From contig CBDCEL010000003.1 of NCBI GenBank assembly GCA_965215845.1, forward strand, positions 558,001 through 622,000: 64,000 nucleotides of DNA. Direction: 5' to 3'. This DNA comes from Aurantibacter_A sp965215845. Its GTDB lineage: Bacteria; Bacteroidota; Bacteroidia; Flavobacteriales; Flavobacteriaceae. Below, in pieces: positions 43,566 through 51,854 of the stretch. The position numbers were made by a program, and so were the translations under genes. Every line of letters begins with the position of its first letter. The first letter of the stretch is position 1. The notes below the pieces were generated by a model, which saw nothing but the letters and a program-made list of their open reading frames with translations, did no database searches and had not been told where the DNA came from.

Positions 43566-44495
43566 TTAGATTATCCCGACTTCCAGATTCTTATAATCCG
43601 GCAATTTAGGCCTATTTTTCAAACCTTCTTCAATCACCTTAAGAACGCGTTCGCGCTCTTCCCCCTCTAACGGTAATCTCGGCGGCCTTACGTTTTCGGT
43701 ACCAATACCGGTTGCGACCTCGGCCAATTTTATATTCTGCACCAGTTGTGGACTGATGTCAAGCTCCAGAAGAGGTAAGAACCAACGATAAATTTCCGTT
43801 GCTTCCTTGGCACGTCCGGCCTTTGCCAATTCATAAATGGCAACTGTCTCAGCCGGAAAGGCACAAACAAGCCCAGCGACCCACCCATCGGCACCGATCA
43901 AAAGGCTTTCCAAAGCCAAGGGATCAACACCTGTCAATATTTTTATATCATTGCCGAATCTGTTCCGCAGTCTTCCGATATTGATAATATCCCTTGTGGA
44001 TTCTTTTACGGCCTGTATATTATCGAGTTTCAGAAGCTCCTCGAACATGTCGACAGTCACTTCTATTTTGTAATCCACCGGATTATTATAAATCATAATG
44101 GGCAAAGTGGTACTTTGTGCGATTTCCTTAAAATAGGTCACCGTTTCACGGTCGGTAGACTTATATCTCATGGGTGGCAAAATCATCAATCCGTCCGCAC
44201 CATTTTTTTCGGCGGCATTCACGGCAGCGATAGCAACGCTGGTCGCCTGTTCCGCTATGGTCATGATAACCGGGATCTTCCCTCCAACAATCTGCACGGT
44301 TTCCCGCACTAGCCTATTCTTCTCATCTTGTGACAATGTGCTGGCCTCCCCTAGAGAGCCGCCGAGCACTATTCCGTGGACCCCGGCCGCTACCTGGGCC
44401 CGAATATTGACGGCGAACGTCTCCAAGTCAAGTTTATCATCTGAAGTAAACTTTGTGGTTACTGCAGGCATAACGCCTTCCCATTTTACGATCAT
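43566..44495 (-). CDS. DapA-family deaminase, probably 1-pyrroline-4-hydroxy-2-carboxylate deaminase
   Basis: 309 aa TIM-barrel lyase. The Schiff-base Lys is in AVKESTRD, the Tyr in IMIYNNPVDY, and the substrate loop in GGSLGEASTLS. The paralogous choices (dihydrodipicolinate synthase, N-acetylneuraminate lyase, keto-deoxy acid aldolase) are outweighed by the operon: it sits first, with all other hydroxyproline enzymes downstream, so it should convert Pyr4H2C to alpha-ketoglutarate semialdehyde and ammonia. A divergent AraC regulator lies 145 bases away. Confidence 0.88.
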   Translation of the reverse strand: MIVKWEGVMPAVTTKFTSDDKLDLETFAVNIRAQVAAGVHGIVLGGSLGEASTLSQDEKNRLVRETVQIVGGKIPVIMTIAEQATSVAIAAVNAAEKNGADGLMILPPMRYKSTDRETVTYFKEIAQSTTLPIMIYNNPVDYKIEVTVDMFEELLKLDNIQAVKESTRDIINIGRLRNRFGNDIKILTGVDPLALESLLIGADGWVAGLVCAFPAETVAIYELAKAGRAKEATEIYRWFLPLLELDISPQLVQNIKLAEVATGIGTENVRPPRLPLEGEERERVLKVIEEGLKNRPKLPDYKNLEVGII

Positions 44496-44519
44496 ATAAC
44501 TTATTTTTTTGATTCGTCA

Positions 44520-44527
44520 CAAAAATA
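44520..44527 (-). promoter_or_regulatory. candidate -7 box for the hydroxyproline operon
   Basis: On the minus strand TATTTTTG fits the Bacteroidota TAnnTTTG element, about 25 bases before the deaminase start. A TTTTTG lies upstream, but only 13 bases away, shorter than the usual spacing. Confidence 0.35.
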
Positions 44528-44585
44528 GCTTCGATGTTGTCAAAAATTTGATTCGATATTATCTACTTTTGAGACTATTTTACCG

Positions 44586-44593
44586 TAATTTTG
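44586..44593 (+). promoter_or_regulatory. candidate -7 box for the araC-type regulator
   Basis: TAATTTTG fits TAnnTTTG, 47 bases before the regulator start; a TTTTG upstream is at 14 bases, again short of the usual spacing. Confidence 0.35.
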
Positions 44594-44640
44594 CCAATTA
44601 AAATGATTTTGATACAAAAATAAGCCTACTTTGGTTGTAG

Positions 44641-45507
44641 ATGAAAGTATATCCCTTTGAAATACCGAAACCCGTTAAAGATAGTATAATCGTACAAATC
44701 GATAAGTGCGAAGCCTTCTTCGATAGATTGCATCAACATAAGGAAATGCAGATTAGTTATGTCGTTGCCGGACAAGGAAAATTGATCATATCGAATAGCG
44801 TGTATCGTTTTGCCCCGGGCGATATTTTTGTAATCTCTGGCAATACCCCACATTTATTTCAATCAACCGAACAGCCCGTTCAATCGCATATGATTTCGGT
44901 TTTCTTGACCAGGGAAAATTTTGGGGACGGCTTTCAGAAGATACACGAACTAGAAAAGTTGCTAGGGTTTTTAGAGGCATCAAAAAATAGCTTTAAACTG
45001 CTCTCTGAAGTTGAGGCGGTTCAAAAACTTTTGACCCAAATGGAAACAACGGTCGGTTTAGAGAAATTTGTTTGTTTTCTCAAGTTGATCAACAAAATTG
45101 CCGACGCCAAAAAATTCGGTCTGACCAATGATTTTCAACCAAAAAAGATTTCCATAGAAGAAGGCAAGCGAATGCAAACGGTATTCAACTATGTCATTAA
45201 CAACTTTCAGAAGGAGATAAAACTCGATACAGTTTCCGAATTGGTATACATGACACCCAATTCGTTTTGCCGGTTTTTCAAACAACGAACGAATAAAACA
45301 TTTGTCGAGTTCGTAATCGAACTGAGAATTGAACATGCCTGTCAATTGCTCGCGGACGGACAAGAGAGCTCGATTGCAGAAATAGCATATCAATCAGGTT
45401 TCACCTCCATTTCGAATTTCAACAGAAAGTTCAAAAAATTGAAGAATGCCACTCCCAAGGAATATCAAAAGAATATCAAAGTCGCCATTTCTTTGGAGTA
45501 CATATAA
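44641..45507 (+). CDS. AraC family transcriptional regulator
   Basis: 288 aa. An N-terminal cupin-like sensor (about 1-130; HQHKEMQISYVVAGQGKLI and YRFAPGDIFVISGNTPH) and a C-terminal double helix-turn-helix (about 185-280; MTPNSFCRFFKQRTNKTFVE, IAEIAYQSGFTSISNFNRKF). Divergent from the hydroxyproline operon with a shared 145-base intergenic region, so it very likely controls that operon, with hydroxyproline or an intermediate as ligand. Confidence 0.9.
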   Translation: MKVYPFEIPKPVKDSIIVQIDKCEAFFDRLHQHKEMQISYVVAGQGKLIISNSVYRFAPGDIFVISGNTPHLFQSTEQPVQSHMISVFLTRENFGDGFQKIHELEKLLGFLEASKNSFKLLSEVEAVQKLLTQMETTVGLEKFVCFLKLINKIADAKKFGLTNDFQPKKISIEEGKRMQTVFNYVINNFQKEIKLDTVSELVYMTPNSFCRFFKQRTNKTFVEFVIELRIEHACQLLADGQESSIAEIAYQSGFTSISNFNRKFKKLKNATPKEYQKNIKVAISLEYI

Positions 45508-45558
45508 ACTCAAAGAAAAACCTTACCACGAGTGGCGGGCCGTTTGATCCCGTTTCCG

Positions 45559-45566
45559 TATTTTTG
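45559..45566 (+). promoter_or_regulatory. candidate -7 box for the M28 peptidase
   Basis: TATTTTTG, 27 bases before the start codon; no well-spaced -33 TTTG is seen. Confidence 0.3.
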
Positions 45567-45593
45567 GGCAATTCCGAATATAACATCGAAAAA

Positions 45594-47153
45594 ATGAAGT
45601 ATTTAGTTTTTATGCTGGTCTATTTGGCAACAGCCTGTAATTCGTCACAGAAAACGGTGTCCGAAGTTAATGGGAACTCCGATGAAAAATCGGATTCCGT
45701 GACATTTGCTAGTACAATTACCGAAGAGGAGCTTAAAGAGCACCTTTTCACTTATGCATCCGATGAATTTGAGGGTCGAGAAACAGGCACTCCGGGACAA
45801 AAGAAAGCGGTTGCTTATATAAAAGCGGAATATGAGAAATTAAACATTCCGGCCGCCAAGGCCGACGGCGATTATCTGCAAAAGGTACCTTTGGAGATGA
45901 CAAGGCTTCCCTCCGGTTCTATTTCGATGGATGGCAAAATATATGAACTTGGAAAGGACTTTATCACCTTTTCAAAGGCAAATGGGACCTTTGATGAAAT
46001 TATTTATGTCGGGTATGGTATTGAAGAGGGTGATTATTCTGATTATAAGGGTTTGGATGTATCGGGAAAAGTGGTTATGACCAAGTTCGGCGAACCAATG
46101 AACAAAGATGGTAGTTATGTGCTCTCAGGAAATGACGAACAGTCAAAGTGGAGCAATATGTCAGAAGCACTTGGAAAAAGAGGCGAGGTTGCCAAAGCAA
46201 ACGGAGCTAAAGGAATGCTTTATTTGGACCATACGAATTATGCGCGCTTCAAGGGGTATTTTGATTACATGAAAAACAACCATAGTGGCCAAATGACAAT
46301 TGGCGGTGGTACAGATGATTTTTTCAACATCATGTTGACCAAGGAAATGGCACAGACTATTTATAACAAGATCGATTCGGACGACGAAGTCAATTCCTTT
46401 TCAAGAAATATCACCTTTGAATTGAGCGGGGAAAATGAAAAAATCGATTCAGAAAATGTTGCTGCCGTCATTAAAGGTTCAGAAAAGCCAGATGAGTACG
46501 TAATCATATCATCACATCTGGATCATATCGGTGTAACCGCAGACGGGCAGATAAACAATGGGGCCGATGACGACGGCTCGGGTACAGTGGCCATGCTTGA
46601 AATTGCCGAAGCTTTCAAAGAAGCCGCCTTAAAGGGCATGGGGCCAAAACGTTCAATAGTGTTCCTGCATGTAACCGGGGAAGAAAAGGGGCTTTTGGGT
46701 TCGCAGTATTATGCAGATAACGAACCGATTTTCCCACTTGCCAATACAGTGGCAAATTTAAATATCGATATGATAGGGCGAATCGACCCCAAACGCGAAG
46801 GTGAGCGAAACTACATTTATTTAATCGGCTCTGACAAATTGAGCACTGAACTACATGATTTATCTGAGGAGGTAAATAAAAAATATACCAATATCGAACT
46901 CGACTATACCTACAATGACGAGAACGATCCCAACCGTTTCTATTATCGCAGTGACCACTATAATTTCGCCAAGAACAATATTCCGATAATTTTCTATTTC
47001 AATGGAACACATGAAGATTACCACCGGCCGGGTGATACAGCTGACAAGATAAATTACGATTTACTTGAGAACAGGGCCCGTCTTATATTCCATACGGCTT
47101 GGGAAGTAGCCAATCGGGCGGATAGGGTAATCGTTGACAAAGCTTCAAAATAA
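45594..47153 (+). CDS. M28 family zinc aminopeptidase, lipoprotein
   Basis: About 519 aa from ATG 45594. Lipoprotein signal (VYLATACNSS), a PA-type insert domain (about 120-260) and the M28 catalytic domain with SSHLDHIG (His), NNGADDDGSGT (bridging Asp), HVTGEEKGLLGS (catalytic Glu and metal ligand), and NIDMIGR. The last His lies in FNGTHEDYHRPGDT. It would trim N-terminal residues from peptides on the cell surface or in the periplasm, which fits the neighbouring peptidase/hydroxyproline genes. Confidence 0.88.
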   Translation: MKYLVFMLVYLATACNSSQKTVSEVNGNSDEKSDSVTFASTITEEELKEHLFTYASDEFEGRETGTPGQKKAVAYIKAEYEKLNIPAAKADGDYLQKVPLEMTRLPSGSISMDGKIYELGKDFITFSKANGTFDEIIYVGYGIEEGDYSDYKGLDVSGKVVMTKFGEPMNKDGSYVLSGNDEQSKWSNMSEALGKRGEVAKANGAKGMLYLDHTNYARFKGYFDYMKNNHSGQMTIGGGTDDFFNIMLTKEMAQTIYNKIDSDDEVNSFSRNITFELSGENEKIDSENVAAVIKGSEKPDEYVIISSHLDHIGVTADGQINNGADDDGSGTVAMLEIAEAFKEAALKGMGPKRSIVFLHVTGEEKGLLGSQYYADNEPIFPLANTVANLNIDMIGRIDPKREGERNYIYLIGSDKLSTELHDLSEEVNKKYTNIELDYTYNDENDPNRFYYRSDHYNFAKNNIPIIFYFNGTHEDYHRPGDTADKINYDLLENRARLIFHTAWEVANRADRVIVDKASK

Positions 47154-47301
47154 AGAAGGTACTCAAAACAATGGAGGCTGGGAAATTCCAGGGCTTTGCG
47201 CCAAGGTGCAATACCGATTTCCCTTCGACCAAGCCTGTATCGAGCTTGTCGAGATGCTCAGGGCAAGCTTCTCAAGCTACCCCGCTCCACCGAAAAAAGA
47301 A

Positions 47302-47328
47302 AAGTCCCCTCCCAAAGGGAAAGGACTT
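47302..47328 (-). terminator. intrinsic terminator after tRNA-His
   Basis: On the minus strand AAGTCC...CCC TTT GGG...GGACTT, followed by a T-rich run (TTCTTTTTTC). It lies 15 bases past the tRNA 3' end. Confidence 0.75.
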
Positions 47329-47342
47329 CGTCAAAGCTATTG

Positions 47343-47417
47343 GGTGGAAGACCGGTTTCGAACCGGCGACCTCTAGAACCACAATCTAGCGCTCTAACCA
47401 GCTGAGCTACAACCACC
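47343..47417 (-). tRNA. tRNA-His (GTG anticodon)
   Basis: On the minus strand: D arm GCTCAGC-TGGTTA-GAGC, anticodon arm CTAGA-TTGTGGT-TCTAG with GTG, T arm GCCGG-TTCGAAA-CCGGT, U8/A9 conserved, and the extra 5' G (47417) facing C73, a mark of tRNA-His. The acceptor stem GTGGTTG/CTTCCAC has two adjacent U-U mismatches (positions 5-68 and 6-67). CCA is not fully encoded. From the tRNA to 47665 I see no gene. Confidence 0.88.
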
Positions 47418-47665
47418 ATTTATTAGCGAGGGCAAAGGTAGATTTTTTTACGGGATCTTTCAAAGGAAAAAAAACGATATTCCATCATTTTAGGCCTGAA
47501 ATTTGACCGAAGCCGTATCTCTAGCTTTCATTCCCTTATGGCGTTCAAAGTATAAAACATCGATGAAATGCACCATTTGAACGACCAAACACACAAATTT
47601 TGCCGTTTCACAACAATAATTATCGGTGGAGGTAATCGCAGGTTAAATTTACAAGTTCATTAACC

Positions 47666-49759
47666 ATGGTTGAAATGTCCCAAATCAAGACCAAAACTAC
47701 TTCATTGCCGAAGCTGTTCATCCAGACCTTGGTCATTCTCCTATTTGTGCATATCCATTCGTTAAAGGCCCAGGAAAATTCCAGGGATAGTTTGGAAACC
47801 AAAATCAGCCAAATGAAAAATAGGGCCGATTTCACGGTTCAGGACACTACATACATAAATTTACTAAATAGTCTTGGCTCCGAACTGCGATTTTATAAAT
47901 CCGACAGCCTATTCTTATTGTCAAAGGAGGCCAAGACCCATAGCGAAGAAGTCAATTACAAGAAAGGTCAATGTCAAGCCTTAATTGGACTCGGTAATTA
48001 CTATTCGGATAAAGGAAACTTCCAAAATGCGATTACAAACTTTGGTGAGGCCTTGAAAATGGCCGAACAAATCGATGATACGAAACTCATTCTTGACATT
48101 CAAAATAATCTCGCTGGCGAATATGGTTATAAGGGGGATTATGCCCATGCACTTGAGATCTATTTGAAGGGTATTGAAATGGCCGAAGTTCATGACAATA
48201 AAGTGATGCTCTCCATAATGAACGAGAATATTGCCAATATGTACGCGTCACAGAAGGATTACGAACACGCCCTCGATTTTTTTAAAAAGGTCAAGAAAAT
48301 CAATGCCGAAATAGGAAACGAAGTATTTATTGGTGAAACGACAAGCAACATGGCTTCGGTTTATGCCGATATGGGAGAACTTGACTACGCCATGTTCAAT
48401 ATCAATAGCAGTATTGCCATCTTCGAAAGGCATGAAATAATGGATTGGCTGGCCTACGCCTATGAAATTAAGGGAAAGACCTATCTAAAGCAAAAGAAAT
48501 ACAAATGGGCATTGCATTGGTACCGCCAGAGCGAAATGTTACATAGAGATCTAGATGACATGCGGAGCGAAATAGATCTGCTCAATGGGATGGCAGAGGC
48601 CTATCTGGGAACAAAACAAGACAGCATATCCAAGATCTACGCAATCAAGGCCTATGAGAACTCAAGTGCCATGAAATTCAAGGAGGGAGTTCAAAAATGT
48701 GCACGCACACTCTATAAGATCAGCAAAAACGAGGAAGATTATGCGACGGCGCTTCAGTACCATGAAATCTACCATAGAATATCGGACACCCTATCACGCA
48801 ACGAAAATCGAAAAAGTCTTACCATGCTGAAAACGAAAGTTGAGCATGATCGACAAAAGGAGGCCTGGGAACTCGCAAACCAAAAAGCCAAGGCCGAGCA
48901 AAGATATTATGTCTATGCCGCCCTGGTCATACTACTTATATTCCTGACGGTGACCATTTTGGTTCGAAGAAGTGAAAAAATCCAAAAAAACCTGAATTCA
49001 GAATTGAACAGCAAAAAGGATGATCTTGAGAAAAGGGAGAGCCAATTACGGGAAATCAATGAGACCAAAGACAAACTATTCTCAATTATTGGACACGACC
49101 TCCGCGGTCCCATCGGGGCTTTCCAAGGACTGCTAAAAATGTTCAGGGATGGGGAGATGAACCAAAAAGAATTCGAGGGTTTTATTCCAAAACTCAAAAA
49201 GGATATAGATCATATCGCCTTCACCTTGAACAATTTGTTATCATGGGGACAAAGTCAAATGAACGGCTTGATCACCCAACCGACCATAATATCAGTGGAT
49301 GCGATTGTGAAGGACAATATTAACCTGCTATCGGAAATCGCCGACTCAAAATCAATAAAAATTGTCAGCCGTTTGCCTAACAATACCATGGCCTGGTCAG
49401 ATGGCGATCAAATAGATATCGTCATTCGAAACTTAATCAGCAATGCCTTGAAATTCACACCTGAAAACGGTGTCGTGACCATTAGCGCCATTGAAAAGAA
49501 CGACTATTGGGAAATCTCTGTCCGAGATACGGGCATTGGCATCGATGAGGAAACGCGCAAAAAATTGTTCAAGGCCAACTCCGCCATTACCACCTATGGA
49601 ACGAACAACGAAAAAGGGACGGGCCTAGGTCTTACCCTGTGCAAAGAAATGGTCGAGAAGAACAACGGCACTATCTGGGTGGAAAGTATTCCTAACAAGG
49701 GCACTTCATTTTACTTCACGTTGACCAAGTCAAAAAAGGAATATCAAAAGGCCAGCTAA
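47666..49759 (+). CDS. periplasmic TPR sensor histidine kinase
   Basis: 697 aa. N-terminal signal/anchor (LFIQTLVILLFVHIHSLKAQ), then about seven TPR-like repeats (about 60-400; GNYYSDKGNFQNAITNFGEAL, YASQKDYEHALDFFKKV), a transmembrane helix (YVYAALVILLIFLTVTILV, about 412-430), a coiled coil, the phosphoacceptor His in FSIIGHDLRGPI, and a HATPase with N box RNLISNALKF, DTGIGI and KGTGLGLTL. No response regulator is adjacent, so the partner is unknown. Ends 4 bases inside the convergent bshB1 stop. Confidence 0.9.
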   Translation: MVEMSQIKTKTTSLPKLFIQTLVILLFVHIHSLKAQENSRDSLETKISQMKNRADFTVQDTTYINLLNSLGSELRFYKSDSLFLLSKEAKTHSEEVNYKKGQCQALIGLGNYYSDKGNFQNAITNFGEALKMAEQIDDTKLILDIQNNLAGEYGYKGDYAHALEIYLKGIEMAEVHDNKVMLSIMNENIANMYASQKDYEHALDFFKKVKKINAEIGNEVFIGETTSNMASVYADMGELDYAMFNINSSIAIFERHEIMDWLAYAYEIKGKTYLKQKKYKWALHWYRQSEMLHRDLDDMRSEIDLLNGMAEAYLGTKQDSISKIYAIKAYENSSAMKFKEGVQKCARTLYKISKNEEDYATALQYHEIYHRISDTLSRNENRKSLTMLKTKVEHDRQKEAWELANQKAKAEQRYYVYAALVILLIFLTVTILVRRSEKIQKNLNSELNSKKDDLEKRESQLREINETKDKLFSIIGHDLRGPIGAFQGLLKMFRDGEMNQKEFEGFIPKLKKDIDHIAFTLNNLLSWGQSQMNGLITQPTIISVDAIVKDNINLLSEIADSKSIKIVSRLPNNTMAWSDGDQIDIVIRNLISNALKFTPENGVVTISAIEKNDYWEISVRDTGIGIDEETRKKLFKANSAITTYGTNNEKGTGLGLTLCKEMVEKNNGTIWVESIPNKGTSFYFTLTKSKKEYQKAS

Positions 49760-50472
49760 ATCAAGTCGTCCAAACGGTCGATTGCCACATATCGTTCGGC
49801 GGTAAATCCTTCCCCATGCTCAACGCCTATCAACCTGCCGAGGTCTCTGGCTCGGTAAGTAACGCTATCCAAGAAGTTTTGGCTACTAATGGGTGTTTGG
49901 GGTTCATCGCTTTCGGGATCGAACATTTGTGATCTGTATGCCTTGATCGATTCAACCTTTTTATCCAGGTATCCGGTTACGTCAACCACAAAATCGGGTT
50001 CAATATTCTTCCATTGAATATAGTGGTATACGGTTTTAGGGCGCCATGCCTCCTGGACCATACCCTCTATTTGGGTTTCAATCCTGCGCAAACCACTTAA
50101 GAAACAGGCATCGCTTACCAAAGCACTTCCTTTTCCATGATCGATGTGTCTATCGACAATTGCATTACATAGTACGATATCTGGACGGTATTTCCTGATC
50201 ATTTTTACGACATCAAGTTGATGTTTCTTGTCATTGACAAAAAAACCATCCGCAAAGCGTAAATTTTCGCGAGCCGATAAACCAAGAATCTTGGCCGATT
50301 CCCCAGCCTCTTGATCCCTGATTTCAGCGCTGCCCCTTGTTCCAAGTTCGCCCCGTGTCAAATCAACTACACCTACTCTTTTACCATTGGCCACTTCCTT
50401 TGCTATGGTGGCTCCCGCCCCCAATTCTGCGTCATCAGGGTGTGATCCAAAAACCAATATATCCAATTTCAT
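49756..50472 (-). CDS. bshB1: bacillithiol biosynthesis deacetylase BshB1
   Basis: 238 aa, normal length. PIG-L fold zinc deacetylase with HPDDAELGAG (metal and catalytic residues) and NAIVDRHIDHGKG (third ligand), plus GELGTRGSAEIRDQEA, specific to the BshB1 group. It removes acetyl from GlcNAc-malate in bacillithiol synthesis. A stand-alone gene; TTCAAG hexamer repeats adjoin its start codon. Confidence 0.93.
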   Translation of the reverse strand: MKLDILVFGSHPDDAELGAGATIAKEVANGKRVGVVDLTRGELGTRGSAEIRDQEAGESAKILGLSARENLRFADGFFVNDKKHQLDVVKMIRKYRPDIVLCNAIVDRHIDHGKGSALVSDACFLSGLRRIETQIEGMVQEAWRPKTVYHYIQWKNIEPDFVVDVTGYLDKKVESIKAYRSQMFDPESDEPQTPISSQNFLDSVTYRARDLGRLIGVEHGEGFTAERYVAIDRLDDLI

Positions 50473-50494
50473 TCAAGTTCAAGTTCAAGTTCAA
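50472..50494. repeat. TTCAAG hexamer repeat adjoining the bshB1 start codon
   Basis: Three perfect TTCAAG units plus TTCAA. Read on the minus strand, the run ends in the ATG of bshB1 itself, so unit number would alter the spacing between promoter and start. Confidence 0.7.
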
Positions 50495-50553
50495 AAACAA
50501 GCGAGGTTATTTTCGAACGGATTACAAATTCTATCCACGGTGACAAATTCACC

Positions 50554-51729
50554 TCAATGCAGCTGCATACTGCCCACTTTGTTCGCTTTTTCCAAAGCTT
50601 GTTCAATATCCGAGATCAAATCCCTCGTTTCTTCTATTCCCACCGAGAATCGAATCAAACCATCAGAAATACCACGTTTCTTTCGTTCATCCGCCCCGAG
50701 AAGTGCATGTGAGGTTTGGGAAGGAGATAGTACAGTACTTTCAACTCCTGCCAGACTCATTGAGGGCTTTATCAAACCCAATGATTTTTGAAACAATTGA
50801 GCGTCTATGCCTTCCCTCAGTTCGAATGACATCATTCCGCCAAAACCGATCATTTGTGATTTTGCCAATTCATGACCCGGATGATTTTCAAGTCCTGGAT
50901 AATAAACAGCGTTGATATCCTTGTTCCCATCGAGATATTCGGCCATTCGCTGTGCGTTCTCATTCTGGGCCCTTACACGAATGCCCATCGTTTTCATACT
51001 TCGCTCCAACAACCAAACACTGTAGTCACTGAGGCTTCCGCCGAAACTTCTCGCCAATTGAACGATTCTAGCGATATATGCCTCAGAAGCCGCCACCGCA
51101 CCAGCACAGATATCGGAATGCCCACCCATGTATTTCGTGGCGCTGTGAATGATGATATCGATTCCGAAATTGGCCGGAACCTGGTTGATAGGGCTCGCAA
51201 AGGTATTATCGATCATGGAAATCAGTCCGTGTTTTTTGGCCAAATCTGAGATCATTGCCAAGTCGGTGATCTTCAATAGAGGATTGGACGGGGTTTCTAC
51301 ATATATCACCTTTGTATTCTGTTTGATCAGTTTTTCAAAATCGGAAGCCTCAAGGCCTTCCGTAAATGAATACTCTATGCCAAATTTATTGAACTGTTCC
51401 ACGGCCAAATTATAGGTACCCCCGTAGATATCCCCTTGTAAAACAATATGATCGCCCACCTCTAAGAACGCCAGTACCGCCGTGCTTATGGCCGCCATTC
51501 CGCTACCAAATATCAGTCCGGCCTCACAATGTTCCAATGCCGCGACCTTTTTGGCAAGCGCCTCTTGGTTGGGCGTATTGAAATATCTCGGATACCTCTT
51601 TACATCAACATCTTGAAATGCATACGAAGTACTCATATACAGGGGTGAAATGGCTCCCTTAAACTGTTCATCTTTTACTTCTCCCACATGGGTACATATG
51701 GTGTTTGGGCCTTTGTGCTTATTTTCCAT
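50554..51729 (-). CDS. trans-sulfuration family PLP enzyme (cystathionine gamma-synthase/lyase)
   Basis: About 391 aa from ATG 51729. PLP Lys in HSATKYMGGHSD; PLP phosphate loop FGSGMAAISTAVLAFL; substrate residues YVETPSNPLL and SLAGVESTVLSPSQTSHA. Cys/Met-metabolism family; residue patterns do not allow me to choose between cystathionine gamma-synthase, gamma-lyase and methionine gamma-lyase. Its position next to bshB1 (81 bases apart, same strand) suggests a thiol theme. Confidence 0.88.
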   Translation of the reverse strand: MENKHKGPNTICTHVGEVKDEQFKGAISPLYMSTSYAFQDVDVKRYPRYFNTPNQEALAKKVAALEHCEAGLIFGSGMAAISTAVLAFLEVGDHIVLQGDIYGGTYNLAVEQFNKFGIEYSFTEGLEASDFEKLIKQNTKVIYVETPSNPLLKITDLAMISDLAKKHGLISMIDNTFASPINQVPANFGIDIIIHSATKYMGGHSDICAGAVAASEAYIARIVQLARSFGGSLSDYSVWLLERSMKTMGIRVRAQNENAQRMAEYLDGNKDINAVYYPGLENHPGHELAKSQMIGFGGMMSFELREGIDAQLFQKSLGLIKPSMSLAGVESTVLSPSQTSHALLGADERKKRGISDGLIRFSVGIEETRDLISDIEQALEKANKVGSMQLH

Positions 51730-51854
51730 AATCAATAAATATGGTTAACTGTAACATTCTGCCTTTTTCAGAGGATGAATTTACAAAGAACTTTGTGGTA
51801 ATGACAATTCAATTTCATCTGGTCGCGAATCAACTAAAACCCATCTCCCCAAAT

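Noticed and set aside
47210..47280. CTTCGACCAAGC...GCTTGTCGAG dyad as a gene feature
   Set aside because: It resembles a common short interspersed dyad in this group; one partial copy gives no basis for a function.
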